Notes: generated by a model not told the origin, from the letters alone. Counted from the first letter of the stretch, positions 15,798-24,880 are shown. The stretch: DNA of 64,000 nt from Elusimicrobiota bacterium (GCA_022072025.1 JAJVIP010000002.1:225356-289355), one strand, 5' to 3'. Translations and numbers: made by a program.

Positions 15798-16100
15798 ATG
15801 AGAAGAATTATTTCGTTTCTATTCCTCGTGGGAATCTCCGCGGTCGCACAAACAGTTTTTGCGGTTTGGTCTCCATCGACATCAATCGAAAAAGAGGAAT
15901 CTCACACGCAAGAACGCCAGCTTTCTCCGCGAGTTGATCAAGTTATTCAGAAGCTTGAAGAAGAAGCTGACCGCTTGGCTCGCGTTTTGAGCAATTTAGA
16001 ACGGGACGAGGCAAGGTTGAAAGATTTAGTTGAGAGGAAAGACACCACAAATCCCGCCTCACCCAAGAAGGAGAATCAAGATGGACATCGTTTACATTAG
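15798..16100 (+). CDS. Small secreted coiled-coil protein
   Basis: 100 residues with a signal peptide (RIISFLFLVGISAVAQTVFA) and a helical heptad-like region (VIQKLEEEADRLARVLSNLE). No family recognised. Its 3' end overlaps the 26-residue membrane ORF at 16081, placing it at the head of the kdp operon. No ribosome site is obvious at the ATG. Confidence 0.5.
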   Translation: MRRIISFLFLVGISAVAQTVFAVWSPSTSIEKEESHTQERQLSPRVDQVIQKLEEEADRLARVLSNLERDEARLKDLVERKDTTNPASPKKENQDGHRLH

Positions 16101-16161
16101 TTTAGTTCTGGGCCTTACAATCCTTTCTATAGGGTTCATCGTACTCTGCGAAAAGATTTAG
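16081..16161 (+). CDS. 26-residue membrane peptide upstream of kdpF
   Basis: ATG 16081 to TAG 16161 encodes one transmembrane helix (DIVYISLVLGLTILSIGFIV) ending LCEKI, with AAGGAG about 7 nt upstream. It is followed 12 nt later by kdpF. Similar tiny proteins ending in a Cys-Glu/Asp-basic tail occur beside some kdp operons as I recall; function unknown. Confidence 0.6.
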   Translation: MDIVYISLVLGLTILSIGFIVLCEKI

Positions 16162-16173
16162 GAGGGAAAAATC

Positions 16174-16263
16174 ATGAACATCATCTATTGGATCGGCGGG
16201 ATCACCTCGCTTTTCATTTTCGTCTATCTTTTGGTAGCGCTGCTTAAACCGGAGGCCTTCTAA
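16174..16263 (+). CDS. kdpF: K+-transporting ATPase subunit KdpF
   Basis: 29 residues, a single helix (IFVYLLVALLKPEAF) with the KdpF-typical end ALL.PE.F. GGAGGG at 16161-16166 lies 7 nt upstream of the ATG. KdpF stabilises the KdpABC complex in the membrane. One base separates its stop from kdpA. Confidence 0.85.
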   Translation: MNIIYWIGGITSLFIFVYLLVALLKPEAF

Positions 16264-16264
16264 T

Positions 16265-18004
16265 ATGAACGCGAATAATTTCATTCAATGCGCCCTTTAT
16301 TTGGGCGTCCTGCTCGTCTTGGTCAAGCCTCTTGGCCGTTATATGGCCAACGTTTACGAGGGAAAATCAACGTGGCTCGATAAGATTCTCGGGCCCATTG
16401 AACGGCTCATATACCGATTATCAGGCGTTCGCACCGAGGAAATGGATTGGAAGAAATACGCGGTGGCTATGATGCTCTTTAACGTCGTCGGTCTTCTTGT
16501 CGTTTATTTTCTTCAGCGCTTTCAGAACCATTTGCCGTTAAATCCTATGGCGATGGGCGCCGTCACGCCGGATTCCGCTTTTAATACCGCCACCAGTTTC
16601 GCCACGAACACCAACTGGCAAGGCTACGGCGGCGAAACGACCATGAGTTATCTCACCCAAATGATGGGTCTGGCCGTTCAAAACTTCGTCTCCGCTGCCA
16701 CCGGTATGGCGGTTCTTGCCGCCTTTATCCGGGGATTCGTTCGGCGAGAAGCGAAAGCCATCGGCAACTTTTGGGTCGACATGGTTCGAAGCACTCTTTA
16801 TATCTTGATGCCGCTCTCCATCGTCGTGGGGCTTGGAATCGCTTCCCAGGGCGTCGTTCAGAATTTTAAATCCAGTCAGGTTGTTTCGCTCGTTCAGCCG
16901 ACCAAAGACGCGGAAGGAAAAGACGTCACCGAACAGACCTTGGCCATGGGCCCGGTCGCTTCTCAAATCGCGATCAAACAACTGGGAACCAATGGCGGCG
17001 GCTATTTCAACGTCAACTCCGCGCATCCCTTCGAGAATGCCACGCCGTTCTCCAACTTCCTCGAATCGCTATCGATCTTATTAATAGGAGCGGCGCTCTG
17101 TTACACCTTTGGCGCGATGGTCAAGGACACGCGGCAAGGTTGGGCGGTCTTGGCGGCCATGCTCGTCATATTTGTGCCCATGCTGTGGCTTTGCACGGCC
17201 CAAGAACAAGCCGGAAATCCTCTCCTCTCCAAACTGGGTATTGACCAAACGGCTTCTGCGCTCCAGGCCGGAGGCAACATGGAAGGAAAAGAAGTGCGCT
17301 ATGGTGTTGCGAGCTCGGCCATTTGGGCGACCGCAACCACGGCCGCTTCCAACGGTTCCGTGAACTCCATGCATGATTCTTATACCCCACTCGGTGGGTT
17401 TGTGCCGCTGTTCATGATGCAATTGGGCGAGGTGGTTTTCGGCGGGGTTGGCTCGGGCCTCTACGGCATGCTTCTTTTCGCCATCATCGCGGTTTTTATT
17501 GCGGGCCTCATGGTGGGCCGTACGCCGGAATATCTTGGGAAGAAAATCGAAGCCTACGAGATGAAGATGGCGTCCCTCGGAATTCTGGTTCCCTGCTTGG
17601 TCGTGCTCGTGGGGACTGCCGTCGCGGTTGCGTCGGCGGCCGGCAAGGCTACGATTTACAACCCCGGTGCTCACGGATTCAGCGAGGTGCTCTACGCCTT
17701 CTCCTCCGCGGGCAATAATAACGGGAGCGCGTTTGCGGGTCTGGGAGCAAACAATCCTTTCTATAACTTCTGGCTGGGGCTCGCGATGTGGTTCTCGCGT
17801 TACTGGATTGCCATTCCGGTTTTGGCTTTGGCTGGGTCCTTGGCTCGCAAGAAAATCGTGCCACAGAGCCCTGGAACGCTGCCAACGCATACGCCGCTCT
17901 TCATTGTTTTTCTGGTCGGGGTGGTCCTCATCGTCGGCGCATTGACTTTCTTTCCGGCGCTGGCGCTGGGACCGATTGTCGAACATTTGATGATGGTTGC
18001 TTAG
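16265..18004 (+). CDS. kdpA: K+-transporting ATPase subunit KdpA
   Basis: 579 residues, the potassium-channel-like subunit. Selectivity-filter loops are all present: TNTNWQGYGGETTMSY, GTNGGGYFNVNSAHPFENAT, GSGLYGML and SSAGNNNGSAFAG, separated by about ten membrane helices. The ribosome site GGAGG lies in the kdpF tail. The 38-bp hairpin repeat at 18003-18040 begins in its stop codon and separates it from kdpB. Confidence 0.97.
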   Translation: MNANNFIQCALYLGVLLVLVKPLGRYMANVYEGKSTWLDKILGPIERLIYRLSGVRTEEMDWKKYAVAMMLFNVVGLLVVYFLQRFQNHLPLNPMAMGAVTPDSAFNTATSFATNTNWQGYGGETTMSYLTQMMGLAVQNFVSAATGMAVLAAFIRGFVRREAKAIGNFWVDMVRSTLYILMPLSIVVGLGIASQGVVQNFKSSQVVSLVQPTKDAEGKDVTEQTLAMGPVASQIAIKQLGTNGGGYFNVNSAHPFENATPFSNFLESLSILLIGAALCYTFGAMVKDTRQGWAVLAAMLVIFVPMLWLCTAQEQAGNPLLSKLGIDQTASALQAGGNMEGKEVRYGVASSAIWATATTAASNGSVNSMHDSYTPLGGFVPLFMMQLGEVVFGGVGSGLYGMLLFAIIAVFIAGLMVGRTPEYLGKKIEAYEMKMASLGILVPCLVVLVGTAVAVASAAGKATIYNPGAHGFSEVLYAFSSAGNNNGSAFAGLGANNPFYNFWLGLAMWFSRYWIAIPVLALAGSLARKKIVPQSPGTLPTHTPLFIVFLVGVVLIVGALTFFPALALGPIVEHLMMVA

Positions 18005-18040
18005 CCCTTCGATCCGCCGCGGCGGACTCAGGGCAAGGAG
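18003..18040. repeat. Hairpin repeat between kdpA and kdpB
   Basis: Nested palindromes: GCCCT...AGGGC around TCCGCCGCGGCGGA, ending GCAAGGAG. Identical to 20195-20232 except for the two central bases. Its last six bases (AAGGAG) serve as the kdpB ribosome-binding site, 10 nt from the ATG. Confidence 0.85.
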
Positions 18041-18050
18041 AAATTAAATT

Positions 18051-20195
18051 ATGAGAAAAGAACACAAGCTGTTTGATCCTTCAATATTAGGGCCGGCCTT
18101 GGCCGACTCGTTCAAAAAACTGAACCCGAAACACCTGATTAAAAATCCGGTGATGTTTGTGGTGTGGATAGGAAGCGTTTTAACGACGGGCCTATTCCTA
18201 CAGGCCTTGCTCGGTAAGGGAGAAGCACCGGCCGGGTTCATTCTGTCGGTCTCGCTCTGGCTGTGGTTCACGGTGCTCTTCGCCAATTTCGCCGAAGCGA
18301 TGGCGGAAGGGCGCGGGAAAGCGCAGGCGGCGAATTTGCGTAAATCCCGCCAGGACACCCCGGCGAAGAAACTGACGCGAAGCGTCACCCCGGCAAGTCG
18401 TAAGCCGGGGTCCAGTCTGGATTCCGGCTCGCCAAAGGACGAGTCCGCCGTGGCGGACTTTCGCGGCCGGAATGACGTTCAGGCTGTTTCAGCATCTCAA
18501 TTGCGAAAGGGAGATGTGGTATTGGTTGAAGCAGGCGACACCATTCCAATGGACGGAGAAATCGTTGAAGGCGTCGCTTCTGTCAATGAGGCTGCTATCA
18601 CCGGAGAAAGCGCGCCTGTGATCCGCGAAGCGGGAGGCGACAGAAGCGCCGTTACCGGAGGAACGCAGGTCCTTTCAGATTGGCTTGTGGTCAAGGTGAC
18701 CGCGAACCCCGGCGAAACGTTTCTGGACCGCATGATCAGCATGGTGGAAGGCGCCAAACGTCAGAAAACCCCGAACGAAATCGCACTTAATATCTTGCTG
18801 GCCGGCATGACGATCATTTTCTTAATCGCGACGGTCACGCTGCTTCCATTCTCGATTTTCAGCGTGGGCGCGGCGGGATCCGGCGTTCCGGTCACTGTAA
18901 CTGTGCTGGTCGCCCTCTTGGTGTGTCTTATTCCCACGACCATCGGCGGACTTCTGCCCGCCATCGGTATCGCCGGGATGGACCGTATGATTCAAGCCAA
19001 TGTGATCGCGATGTCGGGACGAGCGGTGGAAGCGGCCGGGGATGTGGACGTTCTTCTGTTGGATAAAACCGGAACGATCACGCTCGGCAACCGGCAAGCC
19101 GTGGCTTTCGTAACGCCAAACGGGACCGCTCCTGAAGTCCTTGCGGATGCGGCCCAGCTCTCCTCTCTTTCCGACGAGACGCCGGAAGGCCGAAGCATTG
19201 TCGTTTTGGCCAAGGAAAAATTCAACATTCGGGAGCGCCAGGTACATGAGCTCGGCGCGAATTTCATCCCCTTTACCGCGCAGACGCGCATGAGCGGTGT
19301 TGACTTAAACGATGGACGGCGAATCCGGAAAGGTGCCGCGGACGCCATCGAAGCGTACGTGAAAAGTCAGGGTGGCGCGTTTCCGCCGGCCATTAAAACA
19401 TCGGTGGATGAAATCTCCAAAACTGGTGGGACGCCGCTCGTCGTAGCGGATCGAGACAAAGTTCTCGGCGTCGTTCATTTAAAAGACATCGTCAAAGGCG
19501 GCATCAAGGACCGGTTTGGTGAATTGCGGCGGATGGGAATCAAAACAGTGATGATTACCGGCGACAATCCGTTGACCGCAGCCGCCATCGCGGCGGAAGC
19601 CGGAGTGGACGACTTTCTCGCTCAGGCGACGCCCGAGACAAAACTCAAACTGATTCGGGAGGCCCAAGCCGGAGGCCGTTTGGTCGCTATGACCGGAGAC
19701 GGAACCAATGATGCGCCGGCCTTGGCTCAAGCCGACGTGGCGGTGGCCATGAACACGGGAACTCAAGCCGCCAAGGAGGCGGGCAACATGGTCGACCTTG
19801 ATTCAAATCCCACCAAGTTGCTGGAGGTCGTCGAGATCGGTAAACAGTTGTTGATTACTCGAGGCGCGCTAACGACGTTCAGCATCGCCAATGACGTGGC
19901 CAAGTATTTCGCCATCATTCCGGCGGCCTTCGTTGCGACGTATCCCGCTCTTAGGGCCCTGAACATCATGAACCTGGCCACTCCGACCAGCGCGATCTTG
20001 TCAGCGGTTATCTTCAACGCGATCATCATCGTGCTTTTGATTCCGCTGTCGCTTCGCGGCGTGAAATACCGGGCGTTGGGGGCCAGCCGGCTCTTGCGGG
20101 ATCATGCGCTCGTCTATGGCGTCGGAGGCGTTATCGCGCCCTTTATTGGGATAAAGCTGATTGACATGGCGCTTGTGGCCTTGGGTTTGATTTAA
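18051..20195 (+). CDS. kdpB: K+-transporting ATPase subunit KdpB with an in-frame repeat insertion
   Basis: 714 residues, P-type ATPase subunit energising K+ uptake. Present are TGES in the A domain, phosphorylation site D338 in [25 protein letters not shown] and the hinge [16 protein letters not shown]. It is about 32 residues longer than E. coli KdpB (682). The excess falls between AKKL and [13 protein letters not shown], residues ~111-142, and is encoded by the palindromic repeat at 18383-18477. The frame is kept. The insert falls at the start of the A domain, where E. coli has a short loop, so activity may be retained. Confidence 0.95.
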   Translation: MRKEHKLFDPSILGPALADSFKKLNPKHLIKNPVMFVVWIGSVLTTGLFLQALLGKGEAPAGFILSVSLWLWFTVLFANFAEAMAEGRGKAQAANLRKSRQDTPAKKLTRSVTPASRKPGSSLDSGSPKDESAVADFRGRNDVQAVSASQLRKGDVVLVEAGDTIPMDGEIVEGVASVNEAAITGESAPVIREAGGDRSAVTGGTQVLSDWLVVKVTANPGETFLDRMISMVEGAKRQKTPNEIALNILLAGMTIIFLIATVTLLPFSIFSVGAAGSGVPVTVTVLVALLVCLIPTTIGGLLPAIGIAGMDRMIQANVIAMSGRAVEAAGDVDVLLLDKTGTITLGNRQAVAFVTPNGTAPEVLADAAQLSSLSDETPEGRSIVVLAKEKFNIRERQVHELGANFIPFTAQTRMSGVDLNDGRRIRKGAADAIEAYVKSQGGAFPPAIKTSVDEISKTGGTPLVVADRDKVLGVVHLKDIVKGGIKDRFGELRRMGIKTVMITGDNPLTAAAIAAEAGVDDFLAQATPETKLKLIREAQAGGRLVAMTGDGTNDAPALAQADVAVAMNTGTQAAKEAGNMVDLDSNPTKLLEVVEIGKQLLITRGALTTFSIANDVAKYFAIIPAAFVATYPALRALNIMNLATPTSAILSAVIFNAIIIVLLIPLSLRGVKYRALGASRLLRDHALVYGVGGVIAPFIGIKLIDMALVALGLI
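18383..18477. repeat. Compound palindromic repeat, copy 2, inside kdpB
   Basis: 95 bp bounded by CGTCACCCCGGC and GCCGGAATGACG, with AGCCGGGGTCCAG and CTGGATTCCGGC as inner arms, like the intergenic copies. It also holds TCCGCCGTGGCGGA, the core of the kdpA/B and kdpB/C spacer hairpins. Translated in frame. Confidence 0.8.
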
Positions 20196-20232
20196 GCCCT
20201 TCGATCCGCCTAGGCGGACTCAGGGCAAGGAG
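20195..20232. repeat. Hairpin repeat between kdpB and kdpC
   Basis: Near-identical (36/38) to 18003-18040, centre TCCGCCTAGGCGGA. It ends in AAGGAGG with the next base and so provides the kdpC ribosome site 6 nt from the ATG. Confidence 0.85.
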
Positions 20233-20239
20233 GTCTGAT

Positions 20240-20836
20240 ATGTATATTGAACAACTCATCACTGCAATTCGCGCGCTGATCGTTCTATCGGTCCTGACGG
20301 GGATTGCTTATCCTTTTGCTATGACAGGATTGGCGCAAGTTTTTTTCCCACAGAAAGCCAATGGGAGCCTGGTCCTCAAAGAAGGCAAAGCTGTGGGGTC
20401 CGAGCTCATAGGCCAGTTTTTTGATGACCCCAAATATTTTTGGGGACGGTTGTCTGCGACCGGACCGGTTCCTTTCAATGGGGCTGCATCATCGGGTTCA
20501 AACTTGGGTCCGATCAATCCGGCCCTTATAAAGGCGGCGCAAGATCGGATCAGCGCATTAAAGAAAGTAGATCCGGACAATAATGAATTGATTCCCATCG
20601 ATCTTGTGACAGCGTCCGCCAGCGGGTTGGATCCTCATATCACACCGGCTTCTGCTCGATATCAATTAAAGCGAATTGCGCGAGTTCGCGGACTCTCAGA
20701 GCCGGTGGTTGAGTCATTGATTCAGAATAACACCGAAGGCCGTTTTCTGGGGCTACTTGGCGAATCCCGCGTGAACGTTTTAAAGCTGAATCTTAATTTG
20801 GATGAGGCCTCCCATGGATCAAAGACCCAACCCTGA
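20240..20836 (+). CDS. kdpC: K+-transporting ATPase subunit KdpC
   Basis: 198 residues: an N-terminal membrane helix (ALIVLSVLTGIAYPFAMTGL) and the periplasmic domain with FWGRLSATGPVPFN, NLGPINPAL, and ASGLDPHITPASA, all KdpC signatures. KdpC stabilises the pump and assists nucleotide binding. Its last 23 bases overlap the start of the sensor gene, so the sensor is cotranslated with the pump. Confidence 0.96.
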   Translation: MYIEQLITAIRALIVLSVLTGIAYPFAMTGLAQVFFPQKANGSLVLKEGKAVGSELIGQFFDDPKYFWGRLSATGPVPFNGAASSGSNLGPINPALIKAAQDRISALKKVDPDNNELIPIDLVTASASGLDPHITPASARYQLKRIARVRGLSEPVVESLIQNNTEGRFLGLLGESRVNVLKLNLNLDEASHGSKTQP

Positions 20837-23252
20837 TCAACTTCTCAAGCAGGTCCAAGCCGACGAGGAAATTGCCGGTCGAGGCCGATTGAAACTGTTT
20901 TTCGGCGCGAGTCCCGGTGTCGGCAAAACCTACGCCATGTTAGAGGCCGCTCGGCAGAGAAAAAAGGAAGGGTGGGATGTGGTCATTGGCCTTGCCGAAA
21001 CACACGGCAGAACAGAAACCGAAGCGCTTCTTGAGGGGTTTGAAATCTTGCCTCGAAAAGAAATCTCCTATAAAGGCGTTGTTCTGAAGGAATTTGATTT
21101 GGATGGCGCGTTGGCTCGCCATCCACGACTAATTGTGGTTGACGAGCTGGCCCACACAAACGCTCCAGGCCTTCGTCATGCGAAACGGTGGCAGGATGTC
21201 GAGGAATTGCTGGACGCGGGAGTCGACGTATACACCACGCTCAATGTTCAACATTGGGAGACATTGAACGATGTGGTCGCCCAAATCACGGGCGTGACAG
21301 TTCGGGAAACGGTCCCCGATACCTTTCTACAACAGGTTCACGAACTTGAACTCGTGGATTTAGCTCCTGAGGACCTTCTGACTCGATTGAAAGAAGGCAA
21401 AGTCTACAAGAATGAATTGGCGGGCAGAGCGGCGGAAAACTTCTTTCAACCGGGGAATCTAATCGCGCTTCGCGAACTCGCGTTGCGACATGCGGCTGAA
21501 CGAGTCGACGCGCAGATGCAGGCATTTAAAGAGCGGCATTCTATTTCTGAAGTGTGGCAGGTGGGCGAGAGGCTTCTTGTCGGGGTCAGTCAGAGTCCGA
21601 TGTCAGCCCGGCTCATTCGGGCCGCCAGCCGAATGGCCACCAGGCTTCGCGCGAATTGGATTGCGGTTCTCGTCGAAACACCGGCTTTTCTGCAACTTTC
21701 CGCTGATGAGCGCGCTCGAGCTATCAATAATTTAAGGATGGCGGAAAAACTGGGCGCAGAAACCGTGACTCTGTCTGGTAACGATATCACAGACGAGATC
21801 CTCACCTTCGCTCGATCTAGAAACGTAACCCGGATCATATTGGGAAAACCAGCCAGTCCAAGATGGAAGGAATGGCTTTTCGGTTCAATTGTCAACGATA
21901 TGGCCCGGCGCTGCGGGAATATCGACCTGCATATCATTAGCGGAGTTGGAACGGAGTTCAGTGATCGTAGACCCGTCGCACACGCAACTCCGACTGATTG
22001 GGCCGGTGTTGGGCAAGCCACTGCGGTGGTTGGTCTTGCGACGTTGGTTTGTTGGCCGCTTTTTCGCACATTGCCTCTTGTCAATATCGTCATGGTTTAT
22101 TTGCTCGGAATCATGTTCGTGTCTTATCGGTTTGGTCGAAAGGCTTCTATCCTCGCGTCCGTTTTAAGTGTGTTGGCCTTTGATTTTTTCTTTGTGCCTC
22201 CCTATCTGACTTTTGCCGTTTCCGACACCCAGTATGTTCTGACCTTCGTCATTATGCTGGGAACTGGGCTTCTCATCAGCACGATCACGGGTCGTCTTCG
22301 CCTGCAAACCGACGCGTCACGAGAACGGGCGGAGCGGATGCGCGTCCTTTATAAATTGAGTCGCGAACTTTCCGAAACACCCAACATTCAACAAATGTTT
22401 GAGACGGCCCGGACTCGACTGGAAGAGTTTTATGGATTGCCGATCCTCATCCTCACAACGGGATCGCAAGGCGACTTGGAAGTGAAGGCCGGAGACCCGG
22501 CTCGCTTTGAATGGAATGAAAACGAATTATCCGTGGCAAGATGGGTTCTTGATCGAGTTCAGATTGCCGGAGCCGGAAGCGACACGCTTTCAGGAGCGCG
22601 CGGGCTCTATCTGCCGATGAAAGGCATTAAGACCACAACGGGCGTTCTTGGAATCCGACCAAAAGATGCAAAAGTGTTTATGGATCCTGAGAGGCTCCAA
22701 CTGCTGGAGACCTTCGCCTCGGAAGTCGGAGCGGCGCTTGAAAGCACGCGAATGAGCGAGGAAATTGGTCGCGCCGAAATGCAAATGGAAATGCAGGCGA
22801 TTAAAAACCCTGCGACGGATACGCGAGTTCGAGTCGGTGATTTTCTCGCAAAGGAAAGGATCGTCATCCTTCAGAGCGGGCTTTCGAAAGAAGAGATTTT
22901 CCAGGAGCTGCTAAGGAGACTTCACTTGCCGAACCCATCTCAGGCCATGCAATCGCTCTTGGGTCGTGAAAAGGCGGGTCCAACGCTGATCGGTGAATCT
23001 GTGGCTGTTCCCCATGCTCGTGTGGCGGGACTAAAACATTTGCAAGTCTCTTTGGGAATCACGGCTGAGAATCCAGTACGCGTATGGCTCCTTTTTATTA
23101 GTCCAGCGGAAGATCCAAAACTTCACCTGAATTTCTTGGCGAGCATTTCATCCCTTTTCCAAGAGCCAAAGCGGGTTGACGATTTGCTTGATTTGAAATC
23201 TCCAAAAGCAATTCTCGACTATATTCGCCAGAGCGAGATTCCGATTTCTTGA
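20814..23252 (+). CDS. KdpD sensor fused to a PTS EIIA-Ntr domain
   Basis: About 812 residues from ATG 20814 (GAGG 6 nt upstream). Order: KdpD domain with Walker A GASPGVGKT (~31-39) and VVDELAHTNAPG; USP domain (~240-380); four membrane helices with FDFFFVPPYLTF (~400-495); GAF (~505-655). In place of HisKA and HATPase there is an EIIA type-2/PtsN domain (~673-810) with phospho-His H734 in AVPHARV. So it cannot autophosphorylate as KdpD does; the kinase is the separate gene at 13455. In E. coli EIIA-Ntr binds and stimulates KdpD, which makes this fusion functionally sensible. It probably reports PTS or K+ status to the kinase. Confidence 0.88.
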   Translation: MDQRPNPDQLLKQVQADEEIAGRGRLKLFFGASPGVGKTYAMLEAARQRKKEGWDVVIGLAETHGRTETEALLEGFEILPRKEISYKGVVLKEFDLDGALARHPRLIVVDELAHTNAPGLRHAKRWQDVEELLDAGVDVYTTLNVQHWETLNDVVAQITGVTVRETVPDTFLQQVHELELVDLAPEDLLTRLKEGKVYKNELAGRAAENFFQPGNLIALRELALRHAAERVDAQMQAFKERHSISEVWQVGERLLVGVSQSPMSARLIRAASRMATRLRANWIAVLVETPAFLQLSADERARAINNLRMAEKLGAETVTLSGNDITDEILTFARSRNVTRIILGKPASPRWKEWLFGSIVNDMARRCGNIDLHIISGVGTEFSDRRPVAHATPTDWAGVGQATAVVGLATLVCWPLFRTLPLVNIVMVYLLGIMFVSYRFGRKASILASVLSVLAFDFFFVPPYLTFAVSDTQYVLTFVIMLGTGLLISTITGRLRLQTDASRERAERMRVLYKLSRELSETPNIQQMFETARTRLEEFYGLPILILTTGSQGDLEVKAGDPARFEWNENELSVARWVLDRVQIAGAGSDTLSGARGLYLPMKGIKTTTGVLGIRPKDAKVFMDPERLQLLETFASEVGAALESTRMSEEIGRAEMQMEMQAIKNPATDTRVRVGDFLAKERIVILQSGLSKEEIFQELLRRLHLPNPSQAMQSLLGREKAGPTLIGESVAVPHARVAGLKHLQVSLGITAENPVRVWLLFISPAEDPKLHLNFLASISSLFQEPKRVDDLLDLKSPKAILDYIRQSEIPIS

Positions 23253-23319
23253 ATCAATCTATTTGAGACCTTCTTGCGATCGTTCGCGCGCCCACCTATT
23301 GTTTGACAGCCGTGATAAT

Positions 23320-23339
23320 ATATCTGCCTAGGCAGATAT
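23320..23339. promoter_or_regulatory. ArsR operator 1
   Basis: Perfect 20-bp palindrome ATATCTGCCTAGGCAGATAT overlapping the arsR ATG, 11 nt after a TTGACA (23303-23308). A close variant lies upstream of acr3. Confidence 0.75.
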
Positions 23340-23682
23340 GAATAAATCCATCGATAAAATATTTAGAGCTTTCGCTGACATAAACCGTCTGAGGATTCTT
23401 CACTTGCTCAGTCAGGGAGAACAATGTGTTTGCGATCTTATGGACGTTCTCAAAATGGGGCAGTCCAAGGTGTCCCGTCATTTGTCGTACTTGAAGCGGG
23501 CTGGGTTGGTGAAGCATCGAAAAGAGGGGCTTTGGGTTTACTACTCATTGGAGAAACCCCTGGGAGCGTTTCATAAGCGGATTTTATCCTGTCTCGACTG
23601 TTGCCTGGATGACGTTCCATCGCTCAAGAAAGATCGAGATCGACTCGCCGCAGGGAAAAAGAATGACAAAGCGTGTCGCTGA
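23338..23682 (+). CDS. arsR: ArsR-family arsenic-responsive repressor
   Basis: 114 residues, winged helix. The ECVCDL-type metal site appears as EQCVCDLMDVL with the recognition helix SKVSRHLSYLKRAGLV. Additional cysteines lie in LSCLDCCLDD near the C-terminus, as in many ArsR proteins. It starts inside its own operator palindrome and precedes acr3, with a second matching palindrome between, so arsenite would derepress both. No ribosome site is seen; translation may be nearly leaderless. Confidence 0.9.
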   Translation: MNKSIDKIFRAFADINRLRILHLLSQGEQCVCDLMDVLKMGQSKVSRHLSYLKRAGLVKHRKEGLWVYYSLEKPLGAFHKRILSCLDCCLDDVPSLKKDRDRLAAGKKNDKACR

Positions 23683-23698
23683 TATTTTTATAAATTAT

Positions 23699-23718
23699 AT
23701 ATCTGCTTAAGCGGATAT
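23699..23718. promoter_or_regulatory. ArsR operator 2
   Basis: ATATCTGCTTAAGCGGATAT, the same palindrome as 23320-23339 with changes only in the inner bases, 14 nt before acr3 and just upstream of its GGAGGG ribosome site. Confidence 0.7.
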
Positions 23719-23731
23719 ATTTGGAGGGAAA

Positions 23732-24865
23732 ATGAAAATTGATGTGGACGAGGACAACTCACAAAATGGTCAAGGTTGCCGGTCGCCGAACGCGTGTTCG
23801 ACGGCTATTTTGGGTTCCTCTGGCGTATCGAAGAGCCTGCCATTTCTAGACCGTTATTTAACTTTGTGGATTTTCGGCGCTATGGCCATCGGAGTTGGCA
23901 TCGGTTATTTCCTTCCACGCGCCAATGAGTTCATTGATTATTTTTCCATTGGCGCAACGAATATCCCCATCGCTCTCGGCCTGATTCTCATGATGTATCC
24001 GCCCTTTGCGAAAGTTCGCTACGAGGAAATGGGGGACGTCTTCCGAAACAAAAAGTTGCTCGGCCTTTCGTTAATTCAAAACTGGTTGATTGGGCCGGTC
24101 CTCATGTTCGTTCTGGCCATTGTTTTTCTCCGCGGATATCCCGATTACATGGCGGGGCTCATCATGATCGGTCTGGCTCGGTGTATTGCGATGGTCATCG
24201 TTTGGAATGAATTGGCGAATGGAGATACTGAATATGCCGCTGGACTGGTGGCTTTTAACAGCGTCTTCCAAGTTCTCTTCTATAGCGTCTATGCTTGGTT
24301 TTTTATAACGGTGTTGCCGCCCTTGTTTGGACTGAAAGGAACCGTGGTGTATATCACCATGGGCGAGATCGCAAAAAGCGTTTTCATTTATCTGGGAATT
24401 CCTTTTATTGCGGGTGCTGTGACACGATGGATCGGTGTGAAAATGAAAGGAACAGACTGGTATCACCGCCATGTGGTTCCCCGTATCAGCCCGATCACAC
24501 TAATCGCTTTGCTGTTCACAATTGTCGTTATGTTTAGTTTGAAGGGGAAATTGATCGTCACAATTCCAATGGATGTGGTTCGGATCGCGACGCCTCTCTT
24601 GATCTACTTCGTTCTTATGTTTCTGGTTTCGTTTTGGATGGGAAAACGTGTTGGAGCCGACACCAGTAAAACAACGACACTCGCTTTTACCGCCGCGAGC
24701 AATAATTTTGAGTTGGCAATCGCGGTGGCCGTTGCGGTGTTCGGACTGAATTCAGGCGCGGCCTTTGCTGCAGTTATGGGGCCCTTGGTTGAAGTTCCCG
24801 TGATGATGGGGCTTGTCCATGTGGCGTTTTGGTTCCAGCGCCGTTGCTTTAAGACGGTTGTCTAA
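23732..24865 (+). CDS. acr3: Arsenite efflux transporter Acr3
   Basis: 377 residues, ten hydrophobic segments, BART superfamily. Characteristic Acr3 stretches: [18 protein letters not shown] with the essential cysteine, [12 protein letters not shown], and [23 protein letters not shown]. It exports As(III) with the proton motive force. It has a ~45-residue Cys-containing N-terminal extension ([10 protein letters not shown]). GGAGGG precedes the ATG. The arsC start follows at once. Confidence 0.95.
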   Translation: MKIDVDEDNSQNGQGCRSPNACSTAILGSSGVSKSLPFLDRYLTLWIFGAMAIGVGIGYFLPRANEFIDYFSIGATNIPIALGLILMMYPPFAKVRYEEMGDVFRNKKLLGLSLIQNWLIGPVLMFVLAIVFLRGYPDYMAGLIMIGLARCIAMVIVWNELANGDTEYAAGLVAFNSVFQVLFYSVYAWFFITVLPPLFGLKGTVVYITMGEIAKSVFIYLGIPFIAGAVTRWIGVKMKGTDWYHRHVVPRISPITLIALLFTIVVMFSLKGKLIVTIPMDVVRIATPLLIYFVLMFLVSFWMGKRVGADTSKTTTLAFTAASNNFELAIAVAVAVFGLNSGAAFAAVMGPLVEVPVMMGLVHVAFWFQRRCFKTVV

Positions 24866-24880
24866 ATGGGAGCGGATATT

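Noticed and set aside
16538-17986. Long minus-strand open frames across kdpA
   Set aside because: They are mirror frames of a strongly conserved gene, have biased low-complexity composition and no ribosome sites.
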